A DNA stretch of 64,000 bases from Roseospira visakhapatnamensis (GCF_014197915.1 NZ_JACIGK010000022.1:21870-85869), one strand, 5' to 3'. Positions 47,850-57,997 are shown, numbered from the stretch's first letter. The notes: a model not told the origin generated them from the sequence alone. Translations and numbers: made by a program.

Positions 47850-48776
47850 TCATCGACCCGGGCCGACTCTGTCATCAAGGACCCGGATCAGGGCCGCGTG
47901 GTCCAGATCCCCCTCCCCCCGGGCGATCAGTCGATCGTACAGGTCGCGGGCCAGGGTGGTCGCCGGCAGGGTCACCCCCACCGCCTCGGCGAGGGCGAGC
48001 GCCTGGTCCAGATCCTTGCGCTGGGTGGTAGCCCGCGCCCCGGGAGTGAAGGCGCCCTCCACCATGCGGCGGCCGTGCATGGCCAGCACCCGGGACTCGG
48101 CGAAGCCCCCGGCAAGAGCGTCGCGCACCCGCCCCGGATCGACACCGGCGCGGCGGGCCAGGGTCAGGGCCTCGGCCACGGCGCCAATGGTCAGGCCGAC
48201 GACGACCTGATTGGCGGCCTTGGCCACCTGCCCGGCCCCCACGTCGCCCACGTGGGTGAGACGCGTGCCCAGCACCTGAAACACCGGTCGGGCGCGGGCG
48301 ATGGCCGCCTCGGTCCCGCCGGCCATGATGGACAGGGTCGCCTGTTCCGCCCCCACCTGGCCCCCGGACACCGGCGCGTCCACGTAGTCGGCCCCTGCGC
48401 CGGCCACGCGCGCGGCCAGGGCGCGGGTGGTGGCCACGGCGGTGGTGCCCATATCGATGACCAGATGGCCGGGCCGCACCGCCCCCAGCAGCCCCCCCGA
48501 GCCGGCCACCACCGACTCCACGGCCGGGGTATCGCTCACGATGACGAGGACGACGTCGGCCGTTCGCGCCACCGCGGCCGGGGAGTCGGCGGTCTCCAGG
48601 CCATCGGCGGCCGCGATATCCCGGACCGAGGCTCGGCGCGCATGAACGATGACCTCGGCGCCGGCGGCCGCGAGGGCGCGAGCCATGGGCCGCCCCATCA
48701 GGCCGAAGCCGATCACGCCGACCCGCCAGCCGTCGAGCGACGGCAGCGCCGGCGCGGCCTCCGCCCCCCCGGTCAC
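47850..48776 (-). CDS. NAD(P)-dependent beta-hydroxyacid dehydrogenase (3-hydroxyisobutyrate dehydrogenase family)
   Basis: Protein of 308 residues. It has a Rossmann start (RVGVIGFGLMGRPMARALAAAG), the substrate-binding signature VDAPVSGGQVGAEQATLSIMAGG, the catalytic lysine in GQVAKAANQVVVGLTIG, and KDLDQALALAEAVGV. Likely substrates are tartronate semialdehyde, 3-hydroxyisobutyrate or succinic semialdehyde, and the sequence does not decide. The start is a GTG 4 bp after the stop of the TerB-like gene, so the two are probably co-transcribed. Confidence 0.85.
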   Translation of the reverse strand: MTGGAEAAPALPSLDGWRVGVIGFGLMGRPMARALAAAGAEVIVHARRASVRDIAAADGLETADSPAAVARTADVVLVIVSDTPAVESVVAGSGGLLGAVRPGHLVIDMGTTAVATTRALAARVAGAGADYVDAPVSGGQVGAEQATLSIMAGGTEAAIARARPVFQVLGTRLTHVGDVGAGQVAKAANQVVVGLTIGAVAEALTLARRAGVDPGRVRDALAGGFAESRVLAMHGRRMVEGAFTPGARATTQRKDLDQALALAEAVGVTLPATTLARDLYDRLIARGEGDLDHAALIRVLDDRVGPGR

Positions 48777-48780
48777 GGCA

Positions 48781-49185
48781 TCAGCCCACGGCCCAGCGGG
48801 CGCGCGCGCCCCGCTCGATGCCGGCGGCCACCAGGCGGTCCAGATTCAGCCCGTGGCGCAGCATCTCCAGCACCCGGGCCTCCTCCGGCGTGACCTTGCC
48901 GTCGGCGGCGACCACGTCGAGCGCCAGGGCATAGGCGGTCTCGCGCAGCGGCACCGGCAGGCTGTCGCGGATGATGGCGATCAGGGTATCCAGTCCCTCC
49001 TCCCCGGTCAGGATTTCCAGGCAGGCCCGCGTGGTCTCGGGCAGGGTCTCCGGATCCACGTCGCGGAACACCGGCAGGGTCCGGACGGTATCGCCCATCA
49101 GCCGCAGTTCGGAATCCCGCATGTCGGTGTCGGCGACGGAGGCCAGCACCATGGTATAGATCAATGCACCCTGGGGGGTAATCAT
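48781..49185 (-). CDS. TerB-like (tellurite-resistance fold) protein
   Basis: Small acidic helical protein of 134 residues. It opens MITPQGALIYTMVLASVADTD and contains ALALDVVAADGKVTPEEARVLEMLRH, the acidic metal-binding-type segment of the TerB/DjlA fold. TerB-like domains occur in stress and membrane-associated complexes, and a specific role cannot be assigned. AGGCGAGCC precedes the ATG. It is followed by the dehydrogenase. Confidence 0.75.
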   Translation of the reverse strand: MITPQGALIYTMVLASVADTDMRDSELRLMGDTVRTLPVFRDVDPETLPETTRACLEILTGEEGLDTLIAIIRDSLPVPLRETAYALALDVVAADGKVTPEEARVLEMLRHGLNLDRLVAAGIERGARARWAVG

Positions 49186-49278
49186 GGCTCGCCTGCCTCT
49201 GTATACGGTGGGTCGGTCGGCTCAACCGGGCGGCATGCCCATGCCTACGCTGGTTAGACCGTGGGCGGATACACGCCG

Positions 49279-50142
49279 TCAAGACCGATCGGCGGCCAGT
49301 GTCACCGCGACGTCGGCCGGCCGCGCGGTGTAGGGCCAGGACGTCACCAGCACCCGCGCCCCGGCCCGCACGTAGGCGGCCGCGTTGTCGGGGGTGACTC
49401 CGCCGGCGGCCGCGACCCGGGCGGGGGAGCCCGCCGGCAGGCGCGCGACCAGCGCGGCCACTTGATCGGGCGAGAATTTTTCCAGTTGCAGAACGTCGGC
49501 CCCATGGTCGGCGGCGGCGAGGGCCTCCCCGGGGGTCTTGACCTCGACCACCACCGTGCGCTCCGGACAGGCCCGTCTCAGCGCGCGGATCTGGCGATCC
49601 AGGGTCACCAGGGGCGCCTCGCCGTCGTCCGCCAGCACCGCGCGATGTTCCGGGAACAGCAGCACGGTGTCGGACAGACCGGTACGGTGCAGGCCGGCGC
49701 CCCCCGCCAGCACCGCCTTGGCCGACAGGGCGCGGGCACCGGGAACCGCCTTGCGGGTGCAGGCCACCGCCACGTCGGGATCGACCGCATGGGCGGCCCG
49801 CGTCAGCGCCCGCGCCGCCGTGGCCACGCCCGAGGCCCATTCCATCAGGGTCTGGGCCACCTTCCAGCCCATCAACAGGGCCTCGGCCGTGCCCGTCGCC
49901 TCCAGGATCGGCGCTCCCGGCTCCAGGGCGGCGCCGCTGGCGCAGGCCGGACGCGCCTCGGCGCCGATCAGGGTCAGCAGACGCGCGGCCTCCTCCACGC
50001 CGCACAGGCACAGGGCGTCGCGCGCGGCGAAGGTCATGGTCGCCCGGCGATCCGCCGGCGCCAGCGCGCGGGTGGTCAGGTCGCCATAGGGCGCGTCCTC
50101 CCGCAGGAAACCGAGCAAGGTGGCATCATCAAGAACGATCAT
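49279..50142 (-). CDS. modD: ModD, nicotinate-nucleotide pyrophosphorylase-like protein of molybdenum transport operon
   Basis: Protein of 287 residues. It is homologous to NadC/QPRTase and ends like ModD: LREDAPYGDLTTRAL at the N-terminus, VACTRKAVPGARALSAKAVLAGGAGLHRTGLSD in the middle (given as a range), then VVVEVKTPGEAL and AAAGGVTPDNAAAYVRAG. ModD is found with mod genes in several purple bacteria and its reaction is not established. It is 30 bp after modC, last of modB-modC-modD. Confidence 0.88.
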   Translation of the reverse strand: MIVLDDATLLGFLREDAPYGDLTTRALAPADRRATMTFAARDALCLCGVEEAARLLTLIGAEARPACASGAALEPGAPILEATGTAEALLMGWKVAQTLMEWASGVATAARALTRAAHAVDPDVAVACTRKAVPGARALSAKAVLAGGAGLHRTGLSDTVLLFPEHRAVLADDGEAPLVTLDRQIRALRRACPERTVVVEVKTPGEALAAADHGADVLQLEKFSPDQVAALVARLPAGSPARVAAAGGVTPDNAAAYVRAGARVLVTSWPYTARPADVAVTLAADRS

Positions 50143-50172
50143 CGATCCTCCGGAGCGGCGGCGCGGGGCCTG

Positions 50173-51282
50173 TCATTCCCGGTCCAGCAGCGCCACGCTC
50201 TTGACCAGGGCATGAAGGGACAGGCCGGGTCGCAGACCCAACCCCTCCCACGACTTGCGGGTGACGCGGGCCAGCAGGGTCGCGCCCTCCCCCATCTCGC
50301 CCAGGGCGAGGACAACGGTCATCTGGTGCGGCGCCAGCGGCTCCGCCCGCAGGATGCGCGCCGGCAGCACGTTGAGCACGCTGGAGCCCGTGGGCGGGCC
50401 GTCGCGGCACAGGCTGACCTCGCTGGCGGCGATGCGCAGCCGCCGGGGGCTGCCCACCGGACCGGCCGCGCCGGGCACCTGAAGGGTGGCGCCCGGCACC
50501 GCCACGACGGATAGGCCGTAGGCCTCGTCGTGACCCACCACGACCGCGTCCAGGACCTCGGCGGCCTCGGGCAGGCGAACCAGCGGCAAGGCCGGGTCGG
50601 CCAGCAACGCGGCCAGCGGCCCGGCGGCGCGCACCCGTCCGGCCTCCATCAGCACCAGGGTATCGGCCAGACGCTCCACCTCCGCCAGATCGTGACTGAC
50701 ATAAAGGACGGGAATGTCCAGGCGGGCGTGCAGGCGCTCCAGGTACGGCAGGATCTCGTCCTTGCTGGCGCGGTCCAGGGCGGCCAGCGGCTCGTCCATC
50801 AGCAACAGGCGCGGCTGGGTCAACAACGCCCGGCCCAGCGCCACCCGCTGGCGCTCGCCCCCGGACAGCACGGTCGTCGACCGGTCGAGAAGCCGCGCCA
50901 GCCCCAGCAGCTCCACCACGTCGTCGAAGGCCACGGGACGCGGCCCGTCGCCCCGCGCCCGCCGCTGGCCATAGCGCAGGTTGCCGGTCACCGACAGGTG
51001 CGGGAACAGGCTGGCCTCCTGGAACACGTACCCCACCGGACGCCGATGGGGCGCCAGGAAGCGGTGGCGGCCGTCCTGCCAGACCACGCCGTTGACGCTC
51101 AAGTGCCCCTCGGCCAAGCGCGTCAGCCCGGCGACGCAGCGCAGCACCGTGGTCTTGCCACAGCCGGAGGGACCGAACAGCGCGGTGACGCCCCGCGCCG
51201 GCACGGCGAAGCGGGCGTCCAGGGCGAATCCCCCCAGGCGGCCGGCGAACGCGGCCTCGATGCCCGGGGCACCGTCCCTCAT
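50173..51282 (-). CDS. modC: Molybdate ABC transporter ATP-binding protein, ModC
   Basis: Protein of 369 residues. Walker A is [13 protein letters not shown]. The Q-loop is [16 protein letters not shown], the signature is [16 protein letters not shown], Walker B is [12 protein letters not shown] and the switch histidine is [13 protein letters not shown]. The C-terminal TOBE (Mop-like) molybdate-binding domain begins near residue 295 ([17 protein letters not shown]). It energises molybdate import. The ATG overlaps the modB stop (ATGA). Confidence 0.93.
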   Translation of the reverse strand: MRDGAPGIEAAFAGRLGGFALDARFAVPARGVTALFGPSGCGKTTVLRCVAGLTRLAEGHLSVNGVVWQDGRHRFLAPHRRPVGYVFQEASLFPHLSVTGNLRYGQRRARGDGPRPVAFDDVVELLGLARLLDRSTTVLSGGERQRVALGRALLTQPRLLLMDEPLAALDRASKDEILPYLERLHARLDIPVLYVSHDLAEVERLADTLVLMEAGRVRAAGPLAALLADPALPLVRLPEAAEVLDAVVVGHDEAYGLSVVAVPGATLQVPGAAGPVGSPRRLRIAASEVSLCRDGPPTGSSVLNVLPARILRAEPLAPHQMTVVLALGEMGEGATLLARVTRKSWEGLGLRPGLSLHALVKSVALLDRE

Positions 51283-51953
51283 CGGCCGACCCAGCCGGAG
51301 CGGCGGCCGATCAGCGACACCGTCAGGATCACCACGAAGGAGAACGCCACCATGCCGCCGGCCAGGGCGTGCGCCTTGCCCCATTGCAGCGTCTCCACAT
51401 AGTCGTAGATGGCCACGGACAGAACCTTGGTTTCGCCCGGAATGTTGCCGCCGATCATCAGCACCACGCCGAACTCGCCGACGGTGTGGGCGAACCCCAA
51501 CACGGCGCCGGTCAGGAAGCCGTTCCGCGCCAGGGGCACGGCCACGGTCAGGAAGGCATCCCAGGGACCGGCGCGCAGGGTAGCGGCCACCTCCAGGGGG
51601 CGCTCGCCCATGGCCTCGAAGGCATTGCGGATGGGCTGCACCACGAACGGCAGGGAGGCGATCACCGAGGCCACCACCAGCCCCTCGAACGTGAACGGCA
51701 GCGTGTGGCCGAACACCGCGCCCGCCGCCTGGCCCAGGGGGCTCGACGGGTTCAGGGCCAGCAGCAGGTAGAAGCCCAGCACGGTCGGCGGCAGCACCAG
51801 GGGCAAGGTGACCAGCGCCCCCACGCCCTCCTTCCACCAGGCCCGCGATCGCGCCAGCCACCAGGCCAACGGCGTGCCGACGATCAGCAGGACCACGGTG
51901 GTGATCGCCGCCAGCCGGACGGTCAGCCAGATAGCCTCGGTCATGGGATCCAT
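51279..51953 (-). CDS. modB: Molybdate ABC transporter permease, ModB
   Basis: Protein of 224 residues with five membrane helices. It shows [25 protein letters not shown] at the N-terminus, [20 protein letters not shown], and the EAA-like loop [25 protein letters not shown] followed by [25 protein letters not shown], diagnostic of ModB. It forms the channel dimer for ModC. First gene of the operon. No modA precedes it; the modA in this window is at 23644. Confidence 0.93.
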   Translation of the reverse strand: MDPMTEAIWLTVRLAAITTVVLLIVGTPLAWWLARSRAWWKEGVGALVTLPLVLPPTVLGFYLLLALNPSSPLGQAAGAVFGHTLPFTFEGLVVASVIASLPFVVQPIRNAFEAMGERPLEVAATLRAGPWDAFLTVAVPLARNGFLTGAVLGFAHTVGEFGVVLMIGGNIPGETKVLSVAIYDYVETLQWGKAHALAGGMVAFSFVVILTVSLIGRRSGWVGR

Positions 51954-52063
51954 GGACGCGGCTCCCCGGTCGGGACGGATGGCCTGCCGGTCGCGGCGGC
52001 GTCCCCCTTGAGACGAGACTCCACGCCCTGGCCGCCCGTCGCGGGACTCATACCCTGCCCGCG

Positions 52064-53239
52064 TCAGTAATCCAGATAGATCTCCGCGCGCCGGTTGCCG
52101 GCCTCGCCGGTGGGCATGATCTCGTAGTAGACGGGCTGGCTGTCGGACACCGATCCGACATACAGGTACTGCCCCGGCGTGCCCTCGCGCATCAGCGCCT
52201 CGGCCACGGCATTGGCCCGCTGCAACGAGATGGCGAAGTTCGCCATCTTATGGCGGGTGATGTCGGTGGCGGCGGTGCGACTGGAGGCATGGCCAATGAC
52301 CCGCAGCAGGCCGCCGTACTGACGTTGCAACGCCGCGACCTGGCGCAGCACCTGGCGGTCCTGCCCCGACAGGCCGGCCGAGCCGTTGGCGAAGTAGATC
52401 ACCGCCACGCGCTGGGTGCGCACGCCCGCGAGGGACGCATAGGCGGTCAGGGGCTGCGTGCCCGGCACCCCGGCCGCCGTCGCGGCGCCCGGATAGACCG
52501 GACCGGCGGCGCCCAGCGGCCCCCCGACCGGATAGGGTCCCTGCGTGGTGACCGCCCCACCCGGCGCCATGGTCATGACCCCCCGGGAATCGATGACGAT
52601 GGGTCCGGAGGCGTAGGGGTTGGCGACCGGCGCCAGCGCGGGCGCCGGCGCCTGGGGCATGGACGCCGGCATGCCGCCGGGAGGCGCGACTCCACTCGGG
52701 CTCGTCGCCGGCGACGGGGCCGAGGACCGCGCCGACGGCGGCACCCGCGCCACCGCATCGCGCTCGGTACCCGGCAGCGGCGCGAGCGGCGTGCGCGCCA
52801 GCGCGTCCTCGCCGCCGGGCGCGCCCGTGGGCGCCTCGCCCGCGTCCAGGCGCGCGGCCGGCGGATTGGCGGCCGGCGCCTCGGCCGGTGGTGCGTAGTC
52901 CGGCGGCTGAACCTCCGTGGAGCGGCGGCGCTCGCCGCTCTCCAGGGCATAACGATCCTCGCGCCGGTCGGCGCGCAGGCCCTCGGCGATCTCCTCGCGC
53001 TCGCGCACCGGAGTGACGGCCGGTCGCCGGCTGGGGCTGTCGGCGATGTCGGGATAGTCGCCCGACGCCTCCGGCGGGGGATCATCGGCGCAAGCACCCA
53101 GGGCCAGGGCCGCCGCGAGGGCCACCACGACACCCGGTCGGCGGCGATCACGGCGGAACGCCGATGGCAGGCCCGCCCGGGGCTCGTGGTCCTGGGTGGT
53201 GCGGGTCGGTCGGCCTGATCCTGGCCTGGTGTGTGTCAC
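52064..53239 (-). CDS. OmpA-family lipoprotein
   Basis: About 391 residues. The signal peptide has a lipobox ([16 protein letters not shown]), so it is lipid-anchored. A long Pro/Ala-rich low-complexity region of about 200 residues spans the periplasm. The C-terminal OmpA-like peptidoglycan-binding domain follows: [43 protein letters not shown] and [10 protein letters not shown]. The start is uncertain. I chose a GTG nine bases after GAGGGG, and upstream codons have no good start. It should link outer membrane and cell wall. Divergent from phaC. Confidence 0.82.
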   Translation of the reverse strand: MTHTRPGSGRPTRTTQDHEPRAGLPSAFRRDRRRPGVVVALAAALALGACADDPPPEASGDYPDIADSPSRRPAVTPVREREEIAEGLRADRREDRYALESGERRRSTEVQPPDYAPPAEAPAANPPAARLDAGEAPTGAPGGEDALARTPLAPLPGTERDAVARVPPSARSSAPSPATSPSGVAPPGGMPASMPQAPAPALAPVANPYASGPIVIDSRGVMTMAPGGAVTTQGPYPVGGPLGAAGPVYPGAATAAGVPGTQPLTAYASLAGVRTQRVAVIYFANGSAGLSGQDRQVLRQVAALQRQYGGLLRVIGHASSRTAATDITRHKMANFAISLQRANAVAEALMREGTPGQYLYVGSVSDSQPVYYEIMPTGEAGNRRAEIYLDY

Positions 53240-53726
53240 GCGCACGATCCCCTCGTATCCGTGTTTGTCTGGATCCACCCGACGATCCCCGGTCTCACGG
53301 GTCCCGGACCGCCCCAATGATCAACAGGCCCCCATGGCAGAGGCCCCGTGGCCTCCCGGACGACCCGGGGTCGGCTCGGCCACGGGCGTCGATGGTCCGT
53401 CTCGATGACCGCCGGCATCATACGCTGCCACACAGCCCAGAACCCGCCCTTTCCGCGTTCCCTCACCCGGGCCGGGACCGGGCCCGCCGAGGTCCCGGAG
53501 GGTCCGATCTCCGCCCCCGTATCGTTCCGCCGCGCCCCCAGCCCTTGCCGCCATCGCCCCCGATGCCCACGTCGAACAGGTCCAAGGGCCTGACGGGGGC
53601 GCGCCCCCTCCTCATTGCCGGCAAGGCGTGGTACACCACACGGGAACGGCGGCTTGCCCAATACGCGTCGAGGGAGCCGGCCTGGACACCTGCGTTCGTG
53701 CGGAGCGGATGATAGAGGAAGGCACG
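53240..53726. promoter_or_regulatory. Divergent intergenic region upstream of phaC
   Basis: It holds a degenerate structured-repeat end (53378-53420) and GTGGTACACCAC at 53628-53639, identical to the motif upstream of dppA. AGAGGAAGG just before 53727 is the phaC ribosome-binding site. No gene was recognised. Confidence 0.5.
53378..53420. repeat. Structured repeat, degenerate right-end copy
   Basis: GGCCACGGGCGTCGATGG continuing to CTCGATGACCGCCGGCATCA aligns with the right end of the full elements (GGCCACGGACTGC then CTCAATGACCGTTGGTATC), with about a third of positions changed. The hairpin pairing is mostly kept. Confidence 0.6.
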
Positions 53727-55538
53727 ATGGCCGATCAACAGGGCAGCACCGGCGACCACCCGACACACCCCGATCCCAATGAGTTCGCGCACGCCATGGC
53801 GGACATCGCCGAGCGCAGCCAGCGCTTGATGAACGATTTCATGCGGCGCCAGGCAACCGGCCAGATGATGCCATTCGGCGACCCCTTGAACGTCAGCGAG
53901 GCGTTCCTGGACATGACGGCGCGCATGATGGCGAATCCCGCCAAGATCATGGAGGCGCAGTTCAACCTGTGGCAGGACTACATGGCGCTGTGGCAGAACG
54001 CGGCGCAACGCTGGCTGGGCCAGGAAACGGAACCCCTGGTTCGCCCGGACAAGAGCGACCACCGGTTCCGCGACGACATGTGGCAGGAAAACGAGGTTTT
54101 CGATTTCATCAAGCAGTCCTACCTGGTGACGTCGCGCTGGATGCTCGGCCTGGTGCACGATCTCGAGGGCGAAGAGAGCCTGATCGGCCGCAAGGCCGAC
54201 TTCTACGCCCGTCAGTTGGTCGATGCCATGGCGCCGACCAACTTCTTGATGACCAACCCCGAGGTTCTGCGCACCACCTTTGAAAGCAAGGGCGAGAACC
54301 TGCTGAAGGGCCTGGAGCACCTGCTGGCCGATCTGGAGCGGGGCAAGGGTCAGTTGCGCATCACCATGACCGACGAACAGGCGTTCGCGGTGGGGGGCAA
54401 CATCGTCAACACCCCGGGCAAGGTGGTGTTGCAGAACCGCCTGATGCAGCTCATTCAGTACTCGCCGAGCACCGAGACAGTGCATAAGACTCCGCTGCTG
54501 ATCATCCCGCCTTGGATCAACAAGTACTACATCCTCGACCTGCGCGAGAAGAACTCGTTCGTGCGCTGGGCCGTGTCCCAGGGCCACACGGTCTTCATCA
54601 TCTCCTGGGTCAACCCGGATGAGACCTACCGCGACACCGGCTTTGACGACTACCTCCAGTTGGGACCGCTGGAGGCCATGGACGCGGTCCAGAAAATCAC
54701 CGGCGAGCCTCAGGTCAACCTGATCGGCTACTGCCTGGGCGGGACGCTCCTGGGCGTGCTGCTGGCGTGGCTGCACGCCAACGGGCAGCAGGACCGGGTG
54801 GCCTCGGCGACCCACTTCACCACCATGCTGGACTTCTCGGACCCGGGCGAACTGGGCGTGTTCATCGACCCGGAAACCCTGGACCACCTGGAACACGAGA
54901 TGTTCGAGCGCGGCTATCTCGACGGCGCCGAGATGGCCACCACCTTCAACATGCTGCGCTCCAACGACCTGATCTGGTCGTTCGTGGTCAACAACTACCT
55001 GATGGGCAAGGAGCCCTTCCCCTTCGACCTGCTGTACTGGAACTCCGACAGCACGCGCATGCCGGCCGCCATGCACAGCTTCTACCTGCGCCGCTGCTAC
55101 CTGGAGAACGCCCTGAAGGACCCGGGCACGGTGTCCGTCGCCGGCGTGGACATCGACCTGACCACCGTCAAGACACCGTCCTACTTCCTGTCGGCCCGCG
55201 AGGACCATATCGCCCCGTGGGTGTCCACGTTCCGGGGCGCGCAACTGTACAGCGGCCCGACACGCTTTGTTCTGGCCGCCTCCGGCCATATCGCGGGCGT
55301 GATCAATCCGCCGGCCGCCAACAAGTACTGCCACTGGATCAGCGCCAGCCGGTCCAAGGACCCCGAGAAGTGGTTGACGGCGGCGACCAAGCACGACGGT
55401 TCGTGGTGGCCGGACTGGGCCAAGTGGGTGGAGCGTCACGCCGGTGGCGCGCAGGTGCCCGCGCGCATCCCCGGCGAGGGTCCGTTGCCCGCCCTGGAGG
55501 ACGCGCCCGGCAGCTACGTGAAGATGCGGGTCGCCTGA
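53727..55538 (+). CDS. phaC: Class I poly(3-hydroxyalkanoate) synthase
   Basis: Polymerase of 603 residues. The lipase-box cysteine is in LIGYCLGGTLLGVLLAW, the catalytic aspartate in SAREDHIAPW and the histidine in ASGHIAGVINPP. Conserved N-terminal segments include LLIIPPWINKYYILDL and VFIISWVNPD. It polymerises 3-hydroxyacyl-CoA into storage granules. Length and the single-chain form fit class I. GAGGAAGG precedes the chosen ATG; an earlier ATG 18 bp upstream lies before the Shine-Dalgarno. The stop overlaps the next start (TGATG). Confidence 0.95.
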   Translation: MADQQGSTGDHPTHPDPNEFAHAMADIAERSQRLMNDFMRRQATGQMMPFGDPLNVSEAFLDMTARMMANPAKIMEAQFNLWQDYMALWQNAAQRWLGQETEPLVRPDKSDHRFRDDMWQENEVFDFIKQSYLVTSRWMLGLVHDLEGEESLIGRKADFYARQLVDAMAPTNFLMTNPEVLRTTFESKGENLLKGLEHLLADLERGKGQLRITMTDEQAFAVGGNIVNTPGKVVLQNRLMQLIQYSPSTETVHKTPLLIIPPWINKYYILDLREKNSFVRWAVSQGHTVFIISWVNPDETYRDTGFDDYLQLGPLEAMDAVQKITGEPQVNLIGYCLGGTLLGVLLAWLHANGQQDRVASATHFTTMLDFSDPGELGVFIDPETLDHLEHEMFERGYLDGAEMATTFNMLRSNDLIWSFVVNNYLMGKEPFPFDLLYWNSDSTRMPAAMHSFYLRRCYLENALKDPGTVSVAGVDIDLTTVKTPSYFLSAREDHIAPWVSTFRGAQLYSGPTRFVLAASGHIAGVINPPAANKYCHWISASRSKDPEKWLTAATKHDGSWWPDWAKWVERHAGGAQVPARIPGEGPLPALEDAPGSYVKMRVA

Positions 55539-55894
55539 TGACGGGGCACCACCACGCCGCATGCGCCGGGGTCGCGGTGTGTCTGGTGGCGGGCGTCGCC
55601 CTGGCGCTGGCACCCGCCCGGGCCCAGACGCCCGCCGACGCGCCACCGGGGCACGCGGCCGCTTCCGTGCCCGTGGAGGCCCTGTCTCCGGTGGAGATGA
55701 TGGAGGCGTACCGCCGCTCCTGCGGCGGCGAGGCCGGACGCGCCGTCTCCCGCGACGGCGCCGAGGCGGCACGGACCCATGGCCAGCGCTGCGACGCGCT
55801 GGCGCGCGCGATCCAGAAGATCGACCTGGACGATCGCCGCGCGGGCAGCGCCGACCTCGCCCGCCCGGACTTCTACGCGCCGCGCGGGGAGTAG
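55538..55894 (+). CDS. Small secreted protein of unknown function, coupled to phaC
   Basis: Protein of 118 residues. The signal peptide (AGVAVCLVAGVALALAPARA) has cleavage after AQA-like residues. The mature part has two cysteines (SCGGEAG, QRCDAL) that could form a disulphide, and helical ALARAIQKIDLDDRR. No family recognised. The ATG shares its base with the phaC stop, so translation is probably coupled, yet export is unexpected next to a cytoplasmic granule enzyme. The 3' end overlaps the convergent oxidoreductase gene by 22 bp. Confidence 0.65.
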   Translation: MTGHHHAACAGVAVCLVAGVALALAPARAQTPADAPPGHAAASVPVEALSPVEMMEAYRRSCGGEAGRAVSRDGAEAARTHGQRCDALARAIQKIDLDDRRAGSADLARPDFYAPRGE

Positions 55895-56907
55895 GATCGC
55901 CGTCCGTTCTGGCTTGGTCGGCAGGCATCCGGCGCGATCCTCAACACAAGCTTGCCCGTCACCCCCCGGCCCAGCAGGGCGTCGATGGCCTCGACCACCT
56001 GCTCCAGGGGATACTCGGCCGACACGCGGGGCCGCACCCGCCCCTCGGCGTGCCAGGCCGTGAGCGCGTCCATCGAGGTCCGCACCCGGTCCGGCGCCAA
56101 CCGCATGTAAGCGCCCCAGTAGAAGCCGATCACCGACAGATTCTTGACCAGCAGCCGGTTGGCCGGGACCTGCGGCACCGTCCCGCTGGCGAAGCCCACG
56201 GCCAGCAGACGGCCGTCGGGCGCGGTACACCGCAGACTGGCGTCGAACACATCGCCACCCACCGGGTCATAGACAACGTCGGCGCCGCGTCCGTCGGTCA
56301 GCGTCAGCACCCGCGCGCGGATGTCTTCGGTCTTGGTGTCGATGGCATGGTCGGCGCCGTGCTCCCGGGCCACCGCCAGCTTCCCGGCGCCGCGCGCCGT
56401 GGCGATGACCGTGGCCTCGCCGGCCTTGGCGCATTCCACCGCCGTCAGGCCGACGCCGCTCCCCGCGCCATGCACCAGTACCACCTCGCCGGGCTGAAGC
56501 CGCGCGCGATCGAACAGCCCGAAGTGCGAGGTCCCGTAGGCGATGGGGAAGCTGGCGCCGACCGCCATGTCCATGCCCGGGGCCAGCGGCCAGACCGCCC
56601 CCTGAGGCACCACCGCCTCCTCGGCGAAGGCCCCGTTCGGTGGCATGGCCAGCACCCGGTCGCCAGGGGACAAGCCCGCCACGTCGGCGGCGACCTCGAT
56701 CACCGTGCCGGCCAGTTCAAAGCCGGGCACGAAGGGCGGTTCGGGTTTTTCCTGGTACCGCCCGGCGGTGATCAGGCTGTCGGCGAAGTTGAGGCCGGCC
56801 GCCGCCACCCGAATGCGGACGCCGCCCGGCACCATGGGCGGTGGCGCGATGTCCTCGACGCGCAGGTCCGTGTGCGAGGAGAAGGCGGAACAGACGACGG
56901 CACGCAT
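55873..56907 (-). CDS. NADPH:quinone oxidoreductase (zinc-free medium-chain reductase family)
   Basis: Protein of 344 residues. The N-terminal GroES-like domain shows VAAAGLNFADSLITAGRYQ and FVPGFELAGTVIEVAADV. The Rossmann domain holds VLVHGAGSGVGLTAVECAKAGEATVIATARG. VVYDPVGGDVFDASLRC and the closing LEQVVEAIDALLGRGVTGKLVL are typical. Zinc-binding residues are absent. It reduces quinones or enones with NADPH, and the physiological substrate is unknown. Confidence 0.9.
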   Translation of the reverse strand: MRAVVCSAFSSHTDLRVEDIAPPPMVPGGVRIRVAAAGLNFADSLITAGRYQEKPEPPFVPGFELAGTVIEVAADVAGLSPGDRVLAMPPNGAFAEEAVVPQGAVWPLAPGMDMAVGASFPIAYGTSHFGLFDRARLQPGEVVLVHGAGSGVGLTAVECAKAGEATVIATARGAGKLAVAREHGADHAIDTKTEDIRARVLTLTDGRGADVVYDPVGGDVFDASLRCTAPDGRLLAVGFASGTVPQVPANRLLVKNLSVIGFYWGAYMRLAPDRVRTSMDALTAWHAEGRVRPRVSAEYPLEQVVEAIDALLGRGVTGKLVLRIAPDACRPSQNGRRSYSPRGA

Positions 56908-57095
56908 GAGCGAGGCTCCTGATCAGGGGATGAACATGGACCGTCATGGACCGGACGCGGACGTCACAAGACCTTGATCCCAACGGGGGGTTGGGCATGA
57001 TGCCCGATCCGCCCCGGCGACCCAATCCCCCTCCGACGCGGTTGGCCGGGGCGTGGGGGTGCCGACCCGTCCTTCCTCCAGCCAACAGGGTGTCC

Positions 57096-57716
57096 ATGCG
57101 CGGTTATTTCGGGATCGGTGTCGAGGGCATCAGCAAGGCCTACAATGTGGGAAGCGTGTTTCGCTCCGCCCATGCCTTCGGCGCGAGCTTCGTGTTCACC
57201 GTCGCCGCCTGCTACGACTCGCGCGCGGCCCAGGCCACCGACACCTCGGACACCATCAGCCAGGTACCCTTCTACACCTTCCCCGACACGGCCGGCCTCG
57301 CCCTGCCCAAGGGCTGCGCGCTGGTGGGGGTCGAACTGTTCGAGGACTCCATCGACCTGCCGAGCTTCCAGCACCCTCTTCGCGCCGCCTACGTGCTGGG
57401 GGCCGAGCGGCACGGCCTGTCGCCCGCCATGGCGGGCCGATGCGACTATATCGTGAAGATCCCGACCCGCTTTTCCCTGAACGTGGGCTTGGCCGGCGCG
57501 CTGGTGATGTACGATCGCGTCATCAGCCGGGGTCGCTGGGCGCCGCGCCCGGTGACCGAGGGCGGTCCGCGTCAGGACCTGACACCGCATGTGCACGGCG
57601 GTCCCACGTTCCGCCGCCCCCAGGCCATGGAGGCGCACCGCGCGCCACCTCCCCTGGCCGAACTGGCGGAGACGGAGCGGGTGGAGCGCACCGGACGGGG
57701 GCGACCGCGCGACTGA
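57096..57716 (+). CDS. SpoU/TrmH-family RNA 2'-O-ribose methyltransferase
   Basis: Protein of 206 residues. The trefoil-knot (SPOUT) motifs are KAYNVGSVFRSAHAFGASFVF at the N-terminus, YVLGAERHGLSPAM in the middle and IPTRFSLNVGLAGALVMYDRVI at the C-terminus (motif 3 with the SLN signature). It methylates tRNA or rRNA; the target cannot be told. The last about 45 residues are a basic, Pro-rich tail outside the fold. Start MRGYFGIGVEGISKAYN chosen by family length. Divergent from the quinone reductase. Confidence 0.88.
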   Translation: MRGYFGIGVEGISKAYNVGSVFRSAHAFGASFVFTVAACYDSRAAQATDTSDTISQVPFYTFPDTAGLALPKGCALVGVELFEDSIDLPSFQHPLRAAYVLGAERHGLSPAMAGRCDYIVKIPTRFSLNVGLAGALVMYDRVISRGRWAPRPVTEGGPRQDLTPHVHGGPTFRRPQAMEAHRAPPPLAELAETERVERTGRGRPRD

Positions 57717-57997
57717 GCCGGCCAGCGCCCGCCCCGCCCTGTCATCATCTCGCCATCTCTTCACCAGAATCGTCGGCTTGGCTTATGGCCATCCCAAGGG
57801 CGGGCCTCGGCGGACCGGCGCGGTCGGGGCTTGATCCGGACGGCGCCTCGCGGCACAGTCTGTGCGGTCGCGGGGGCACGCCCCCCGCTCGGCGGTCGTG
57901 CCCCGCCCCGCCCCGATCCCGTCTTTCCGCCCCATTCAGGGTCCCGCGTCGCACCGCCGAGGCCAGCGACGGCCCCCATCCAGGAGGATCGCCAGCG

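Noticed and set aside
55873..55894. Overlap of the small secreted protein with the quinone reductase as a sign that one is false
   Set aside because: The 22-bp tail-to-tail overlap is modest. Both have independent support: a signal peptide and coupled start for one, full family motifs for the other.
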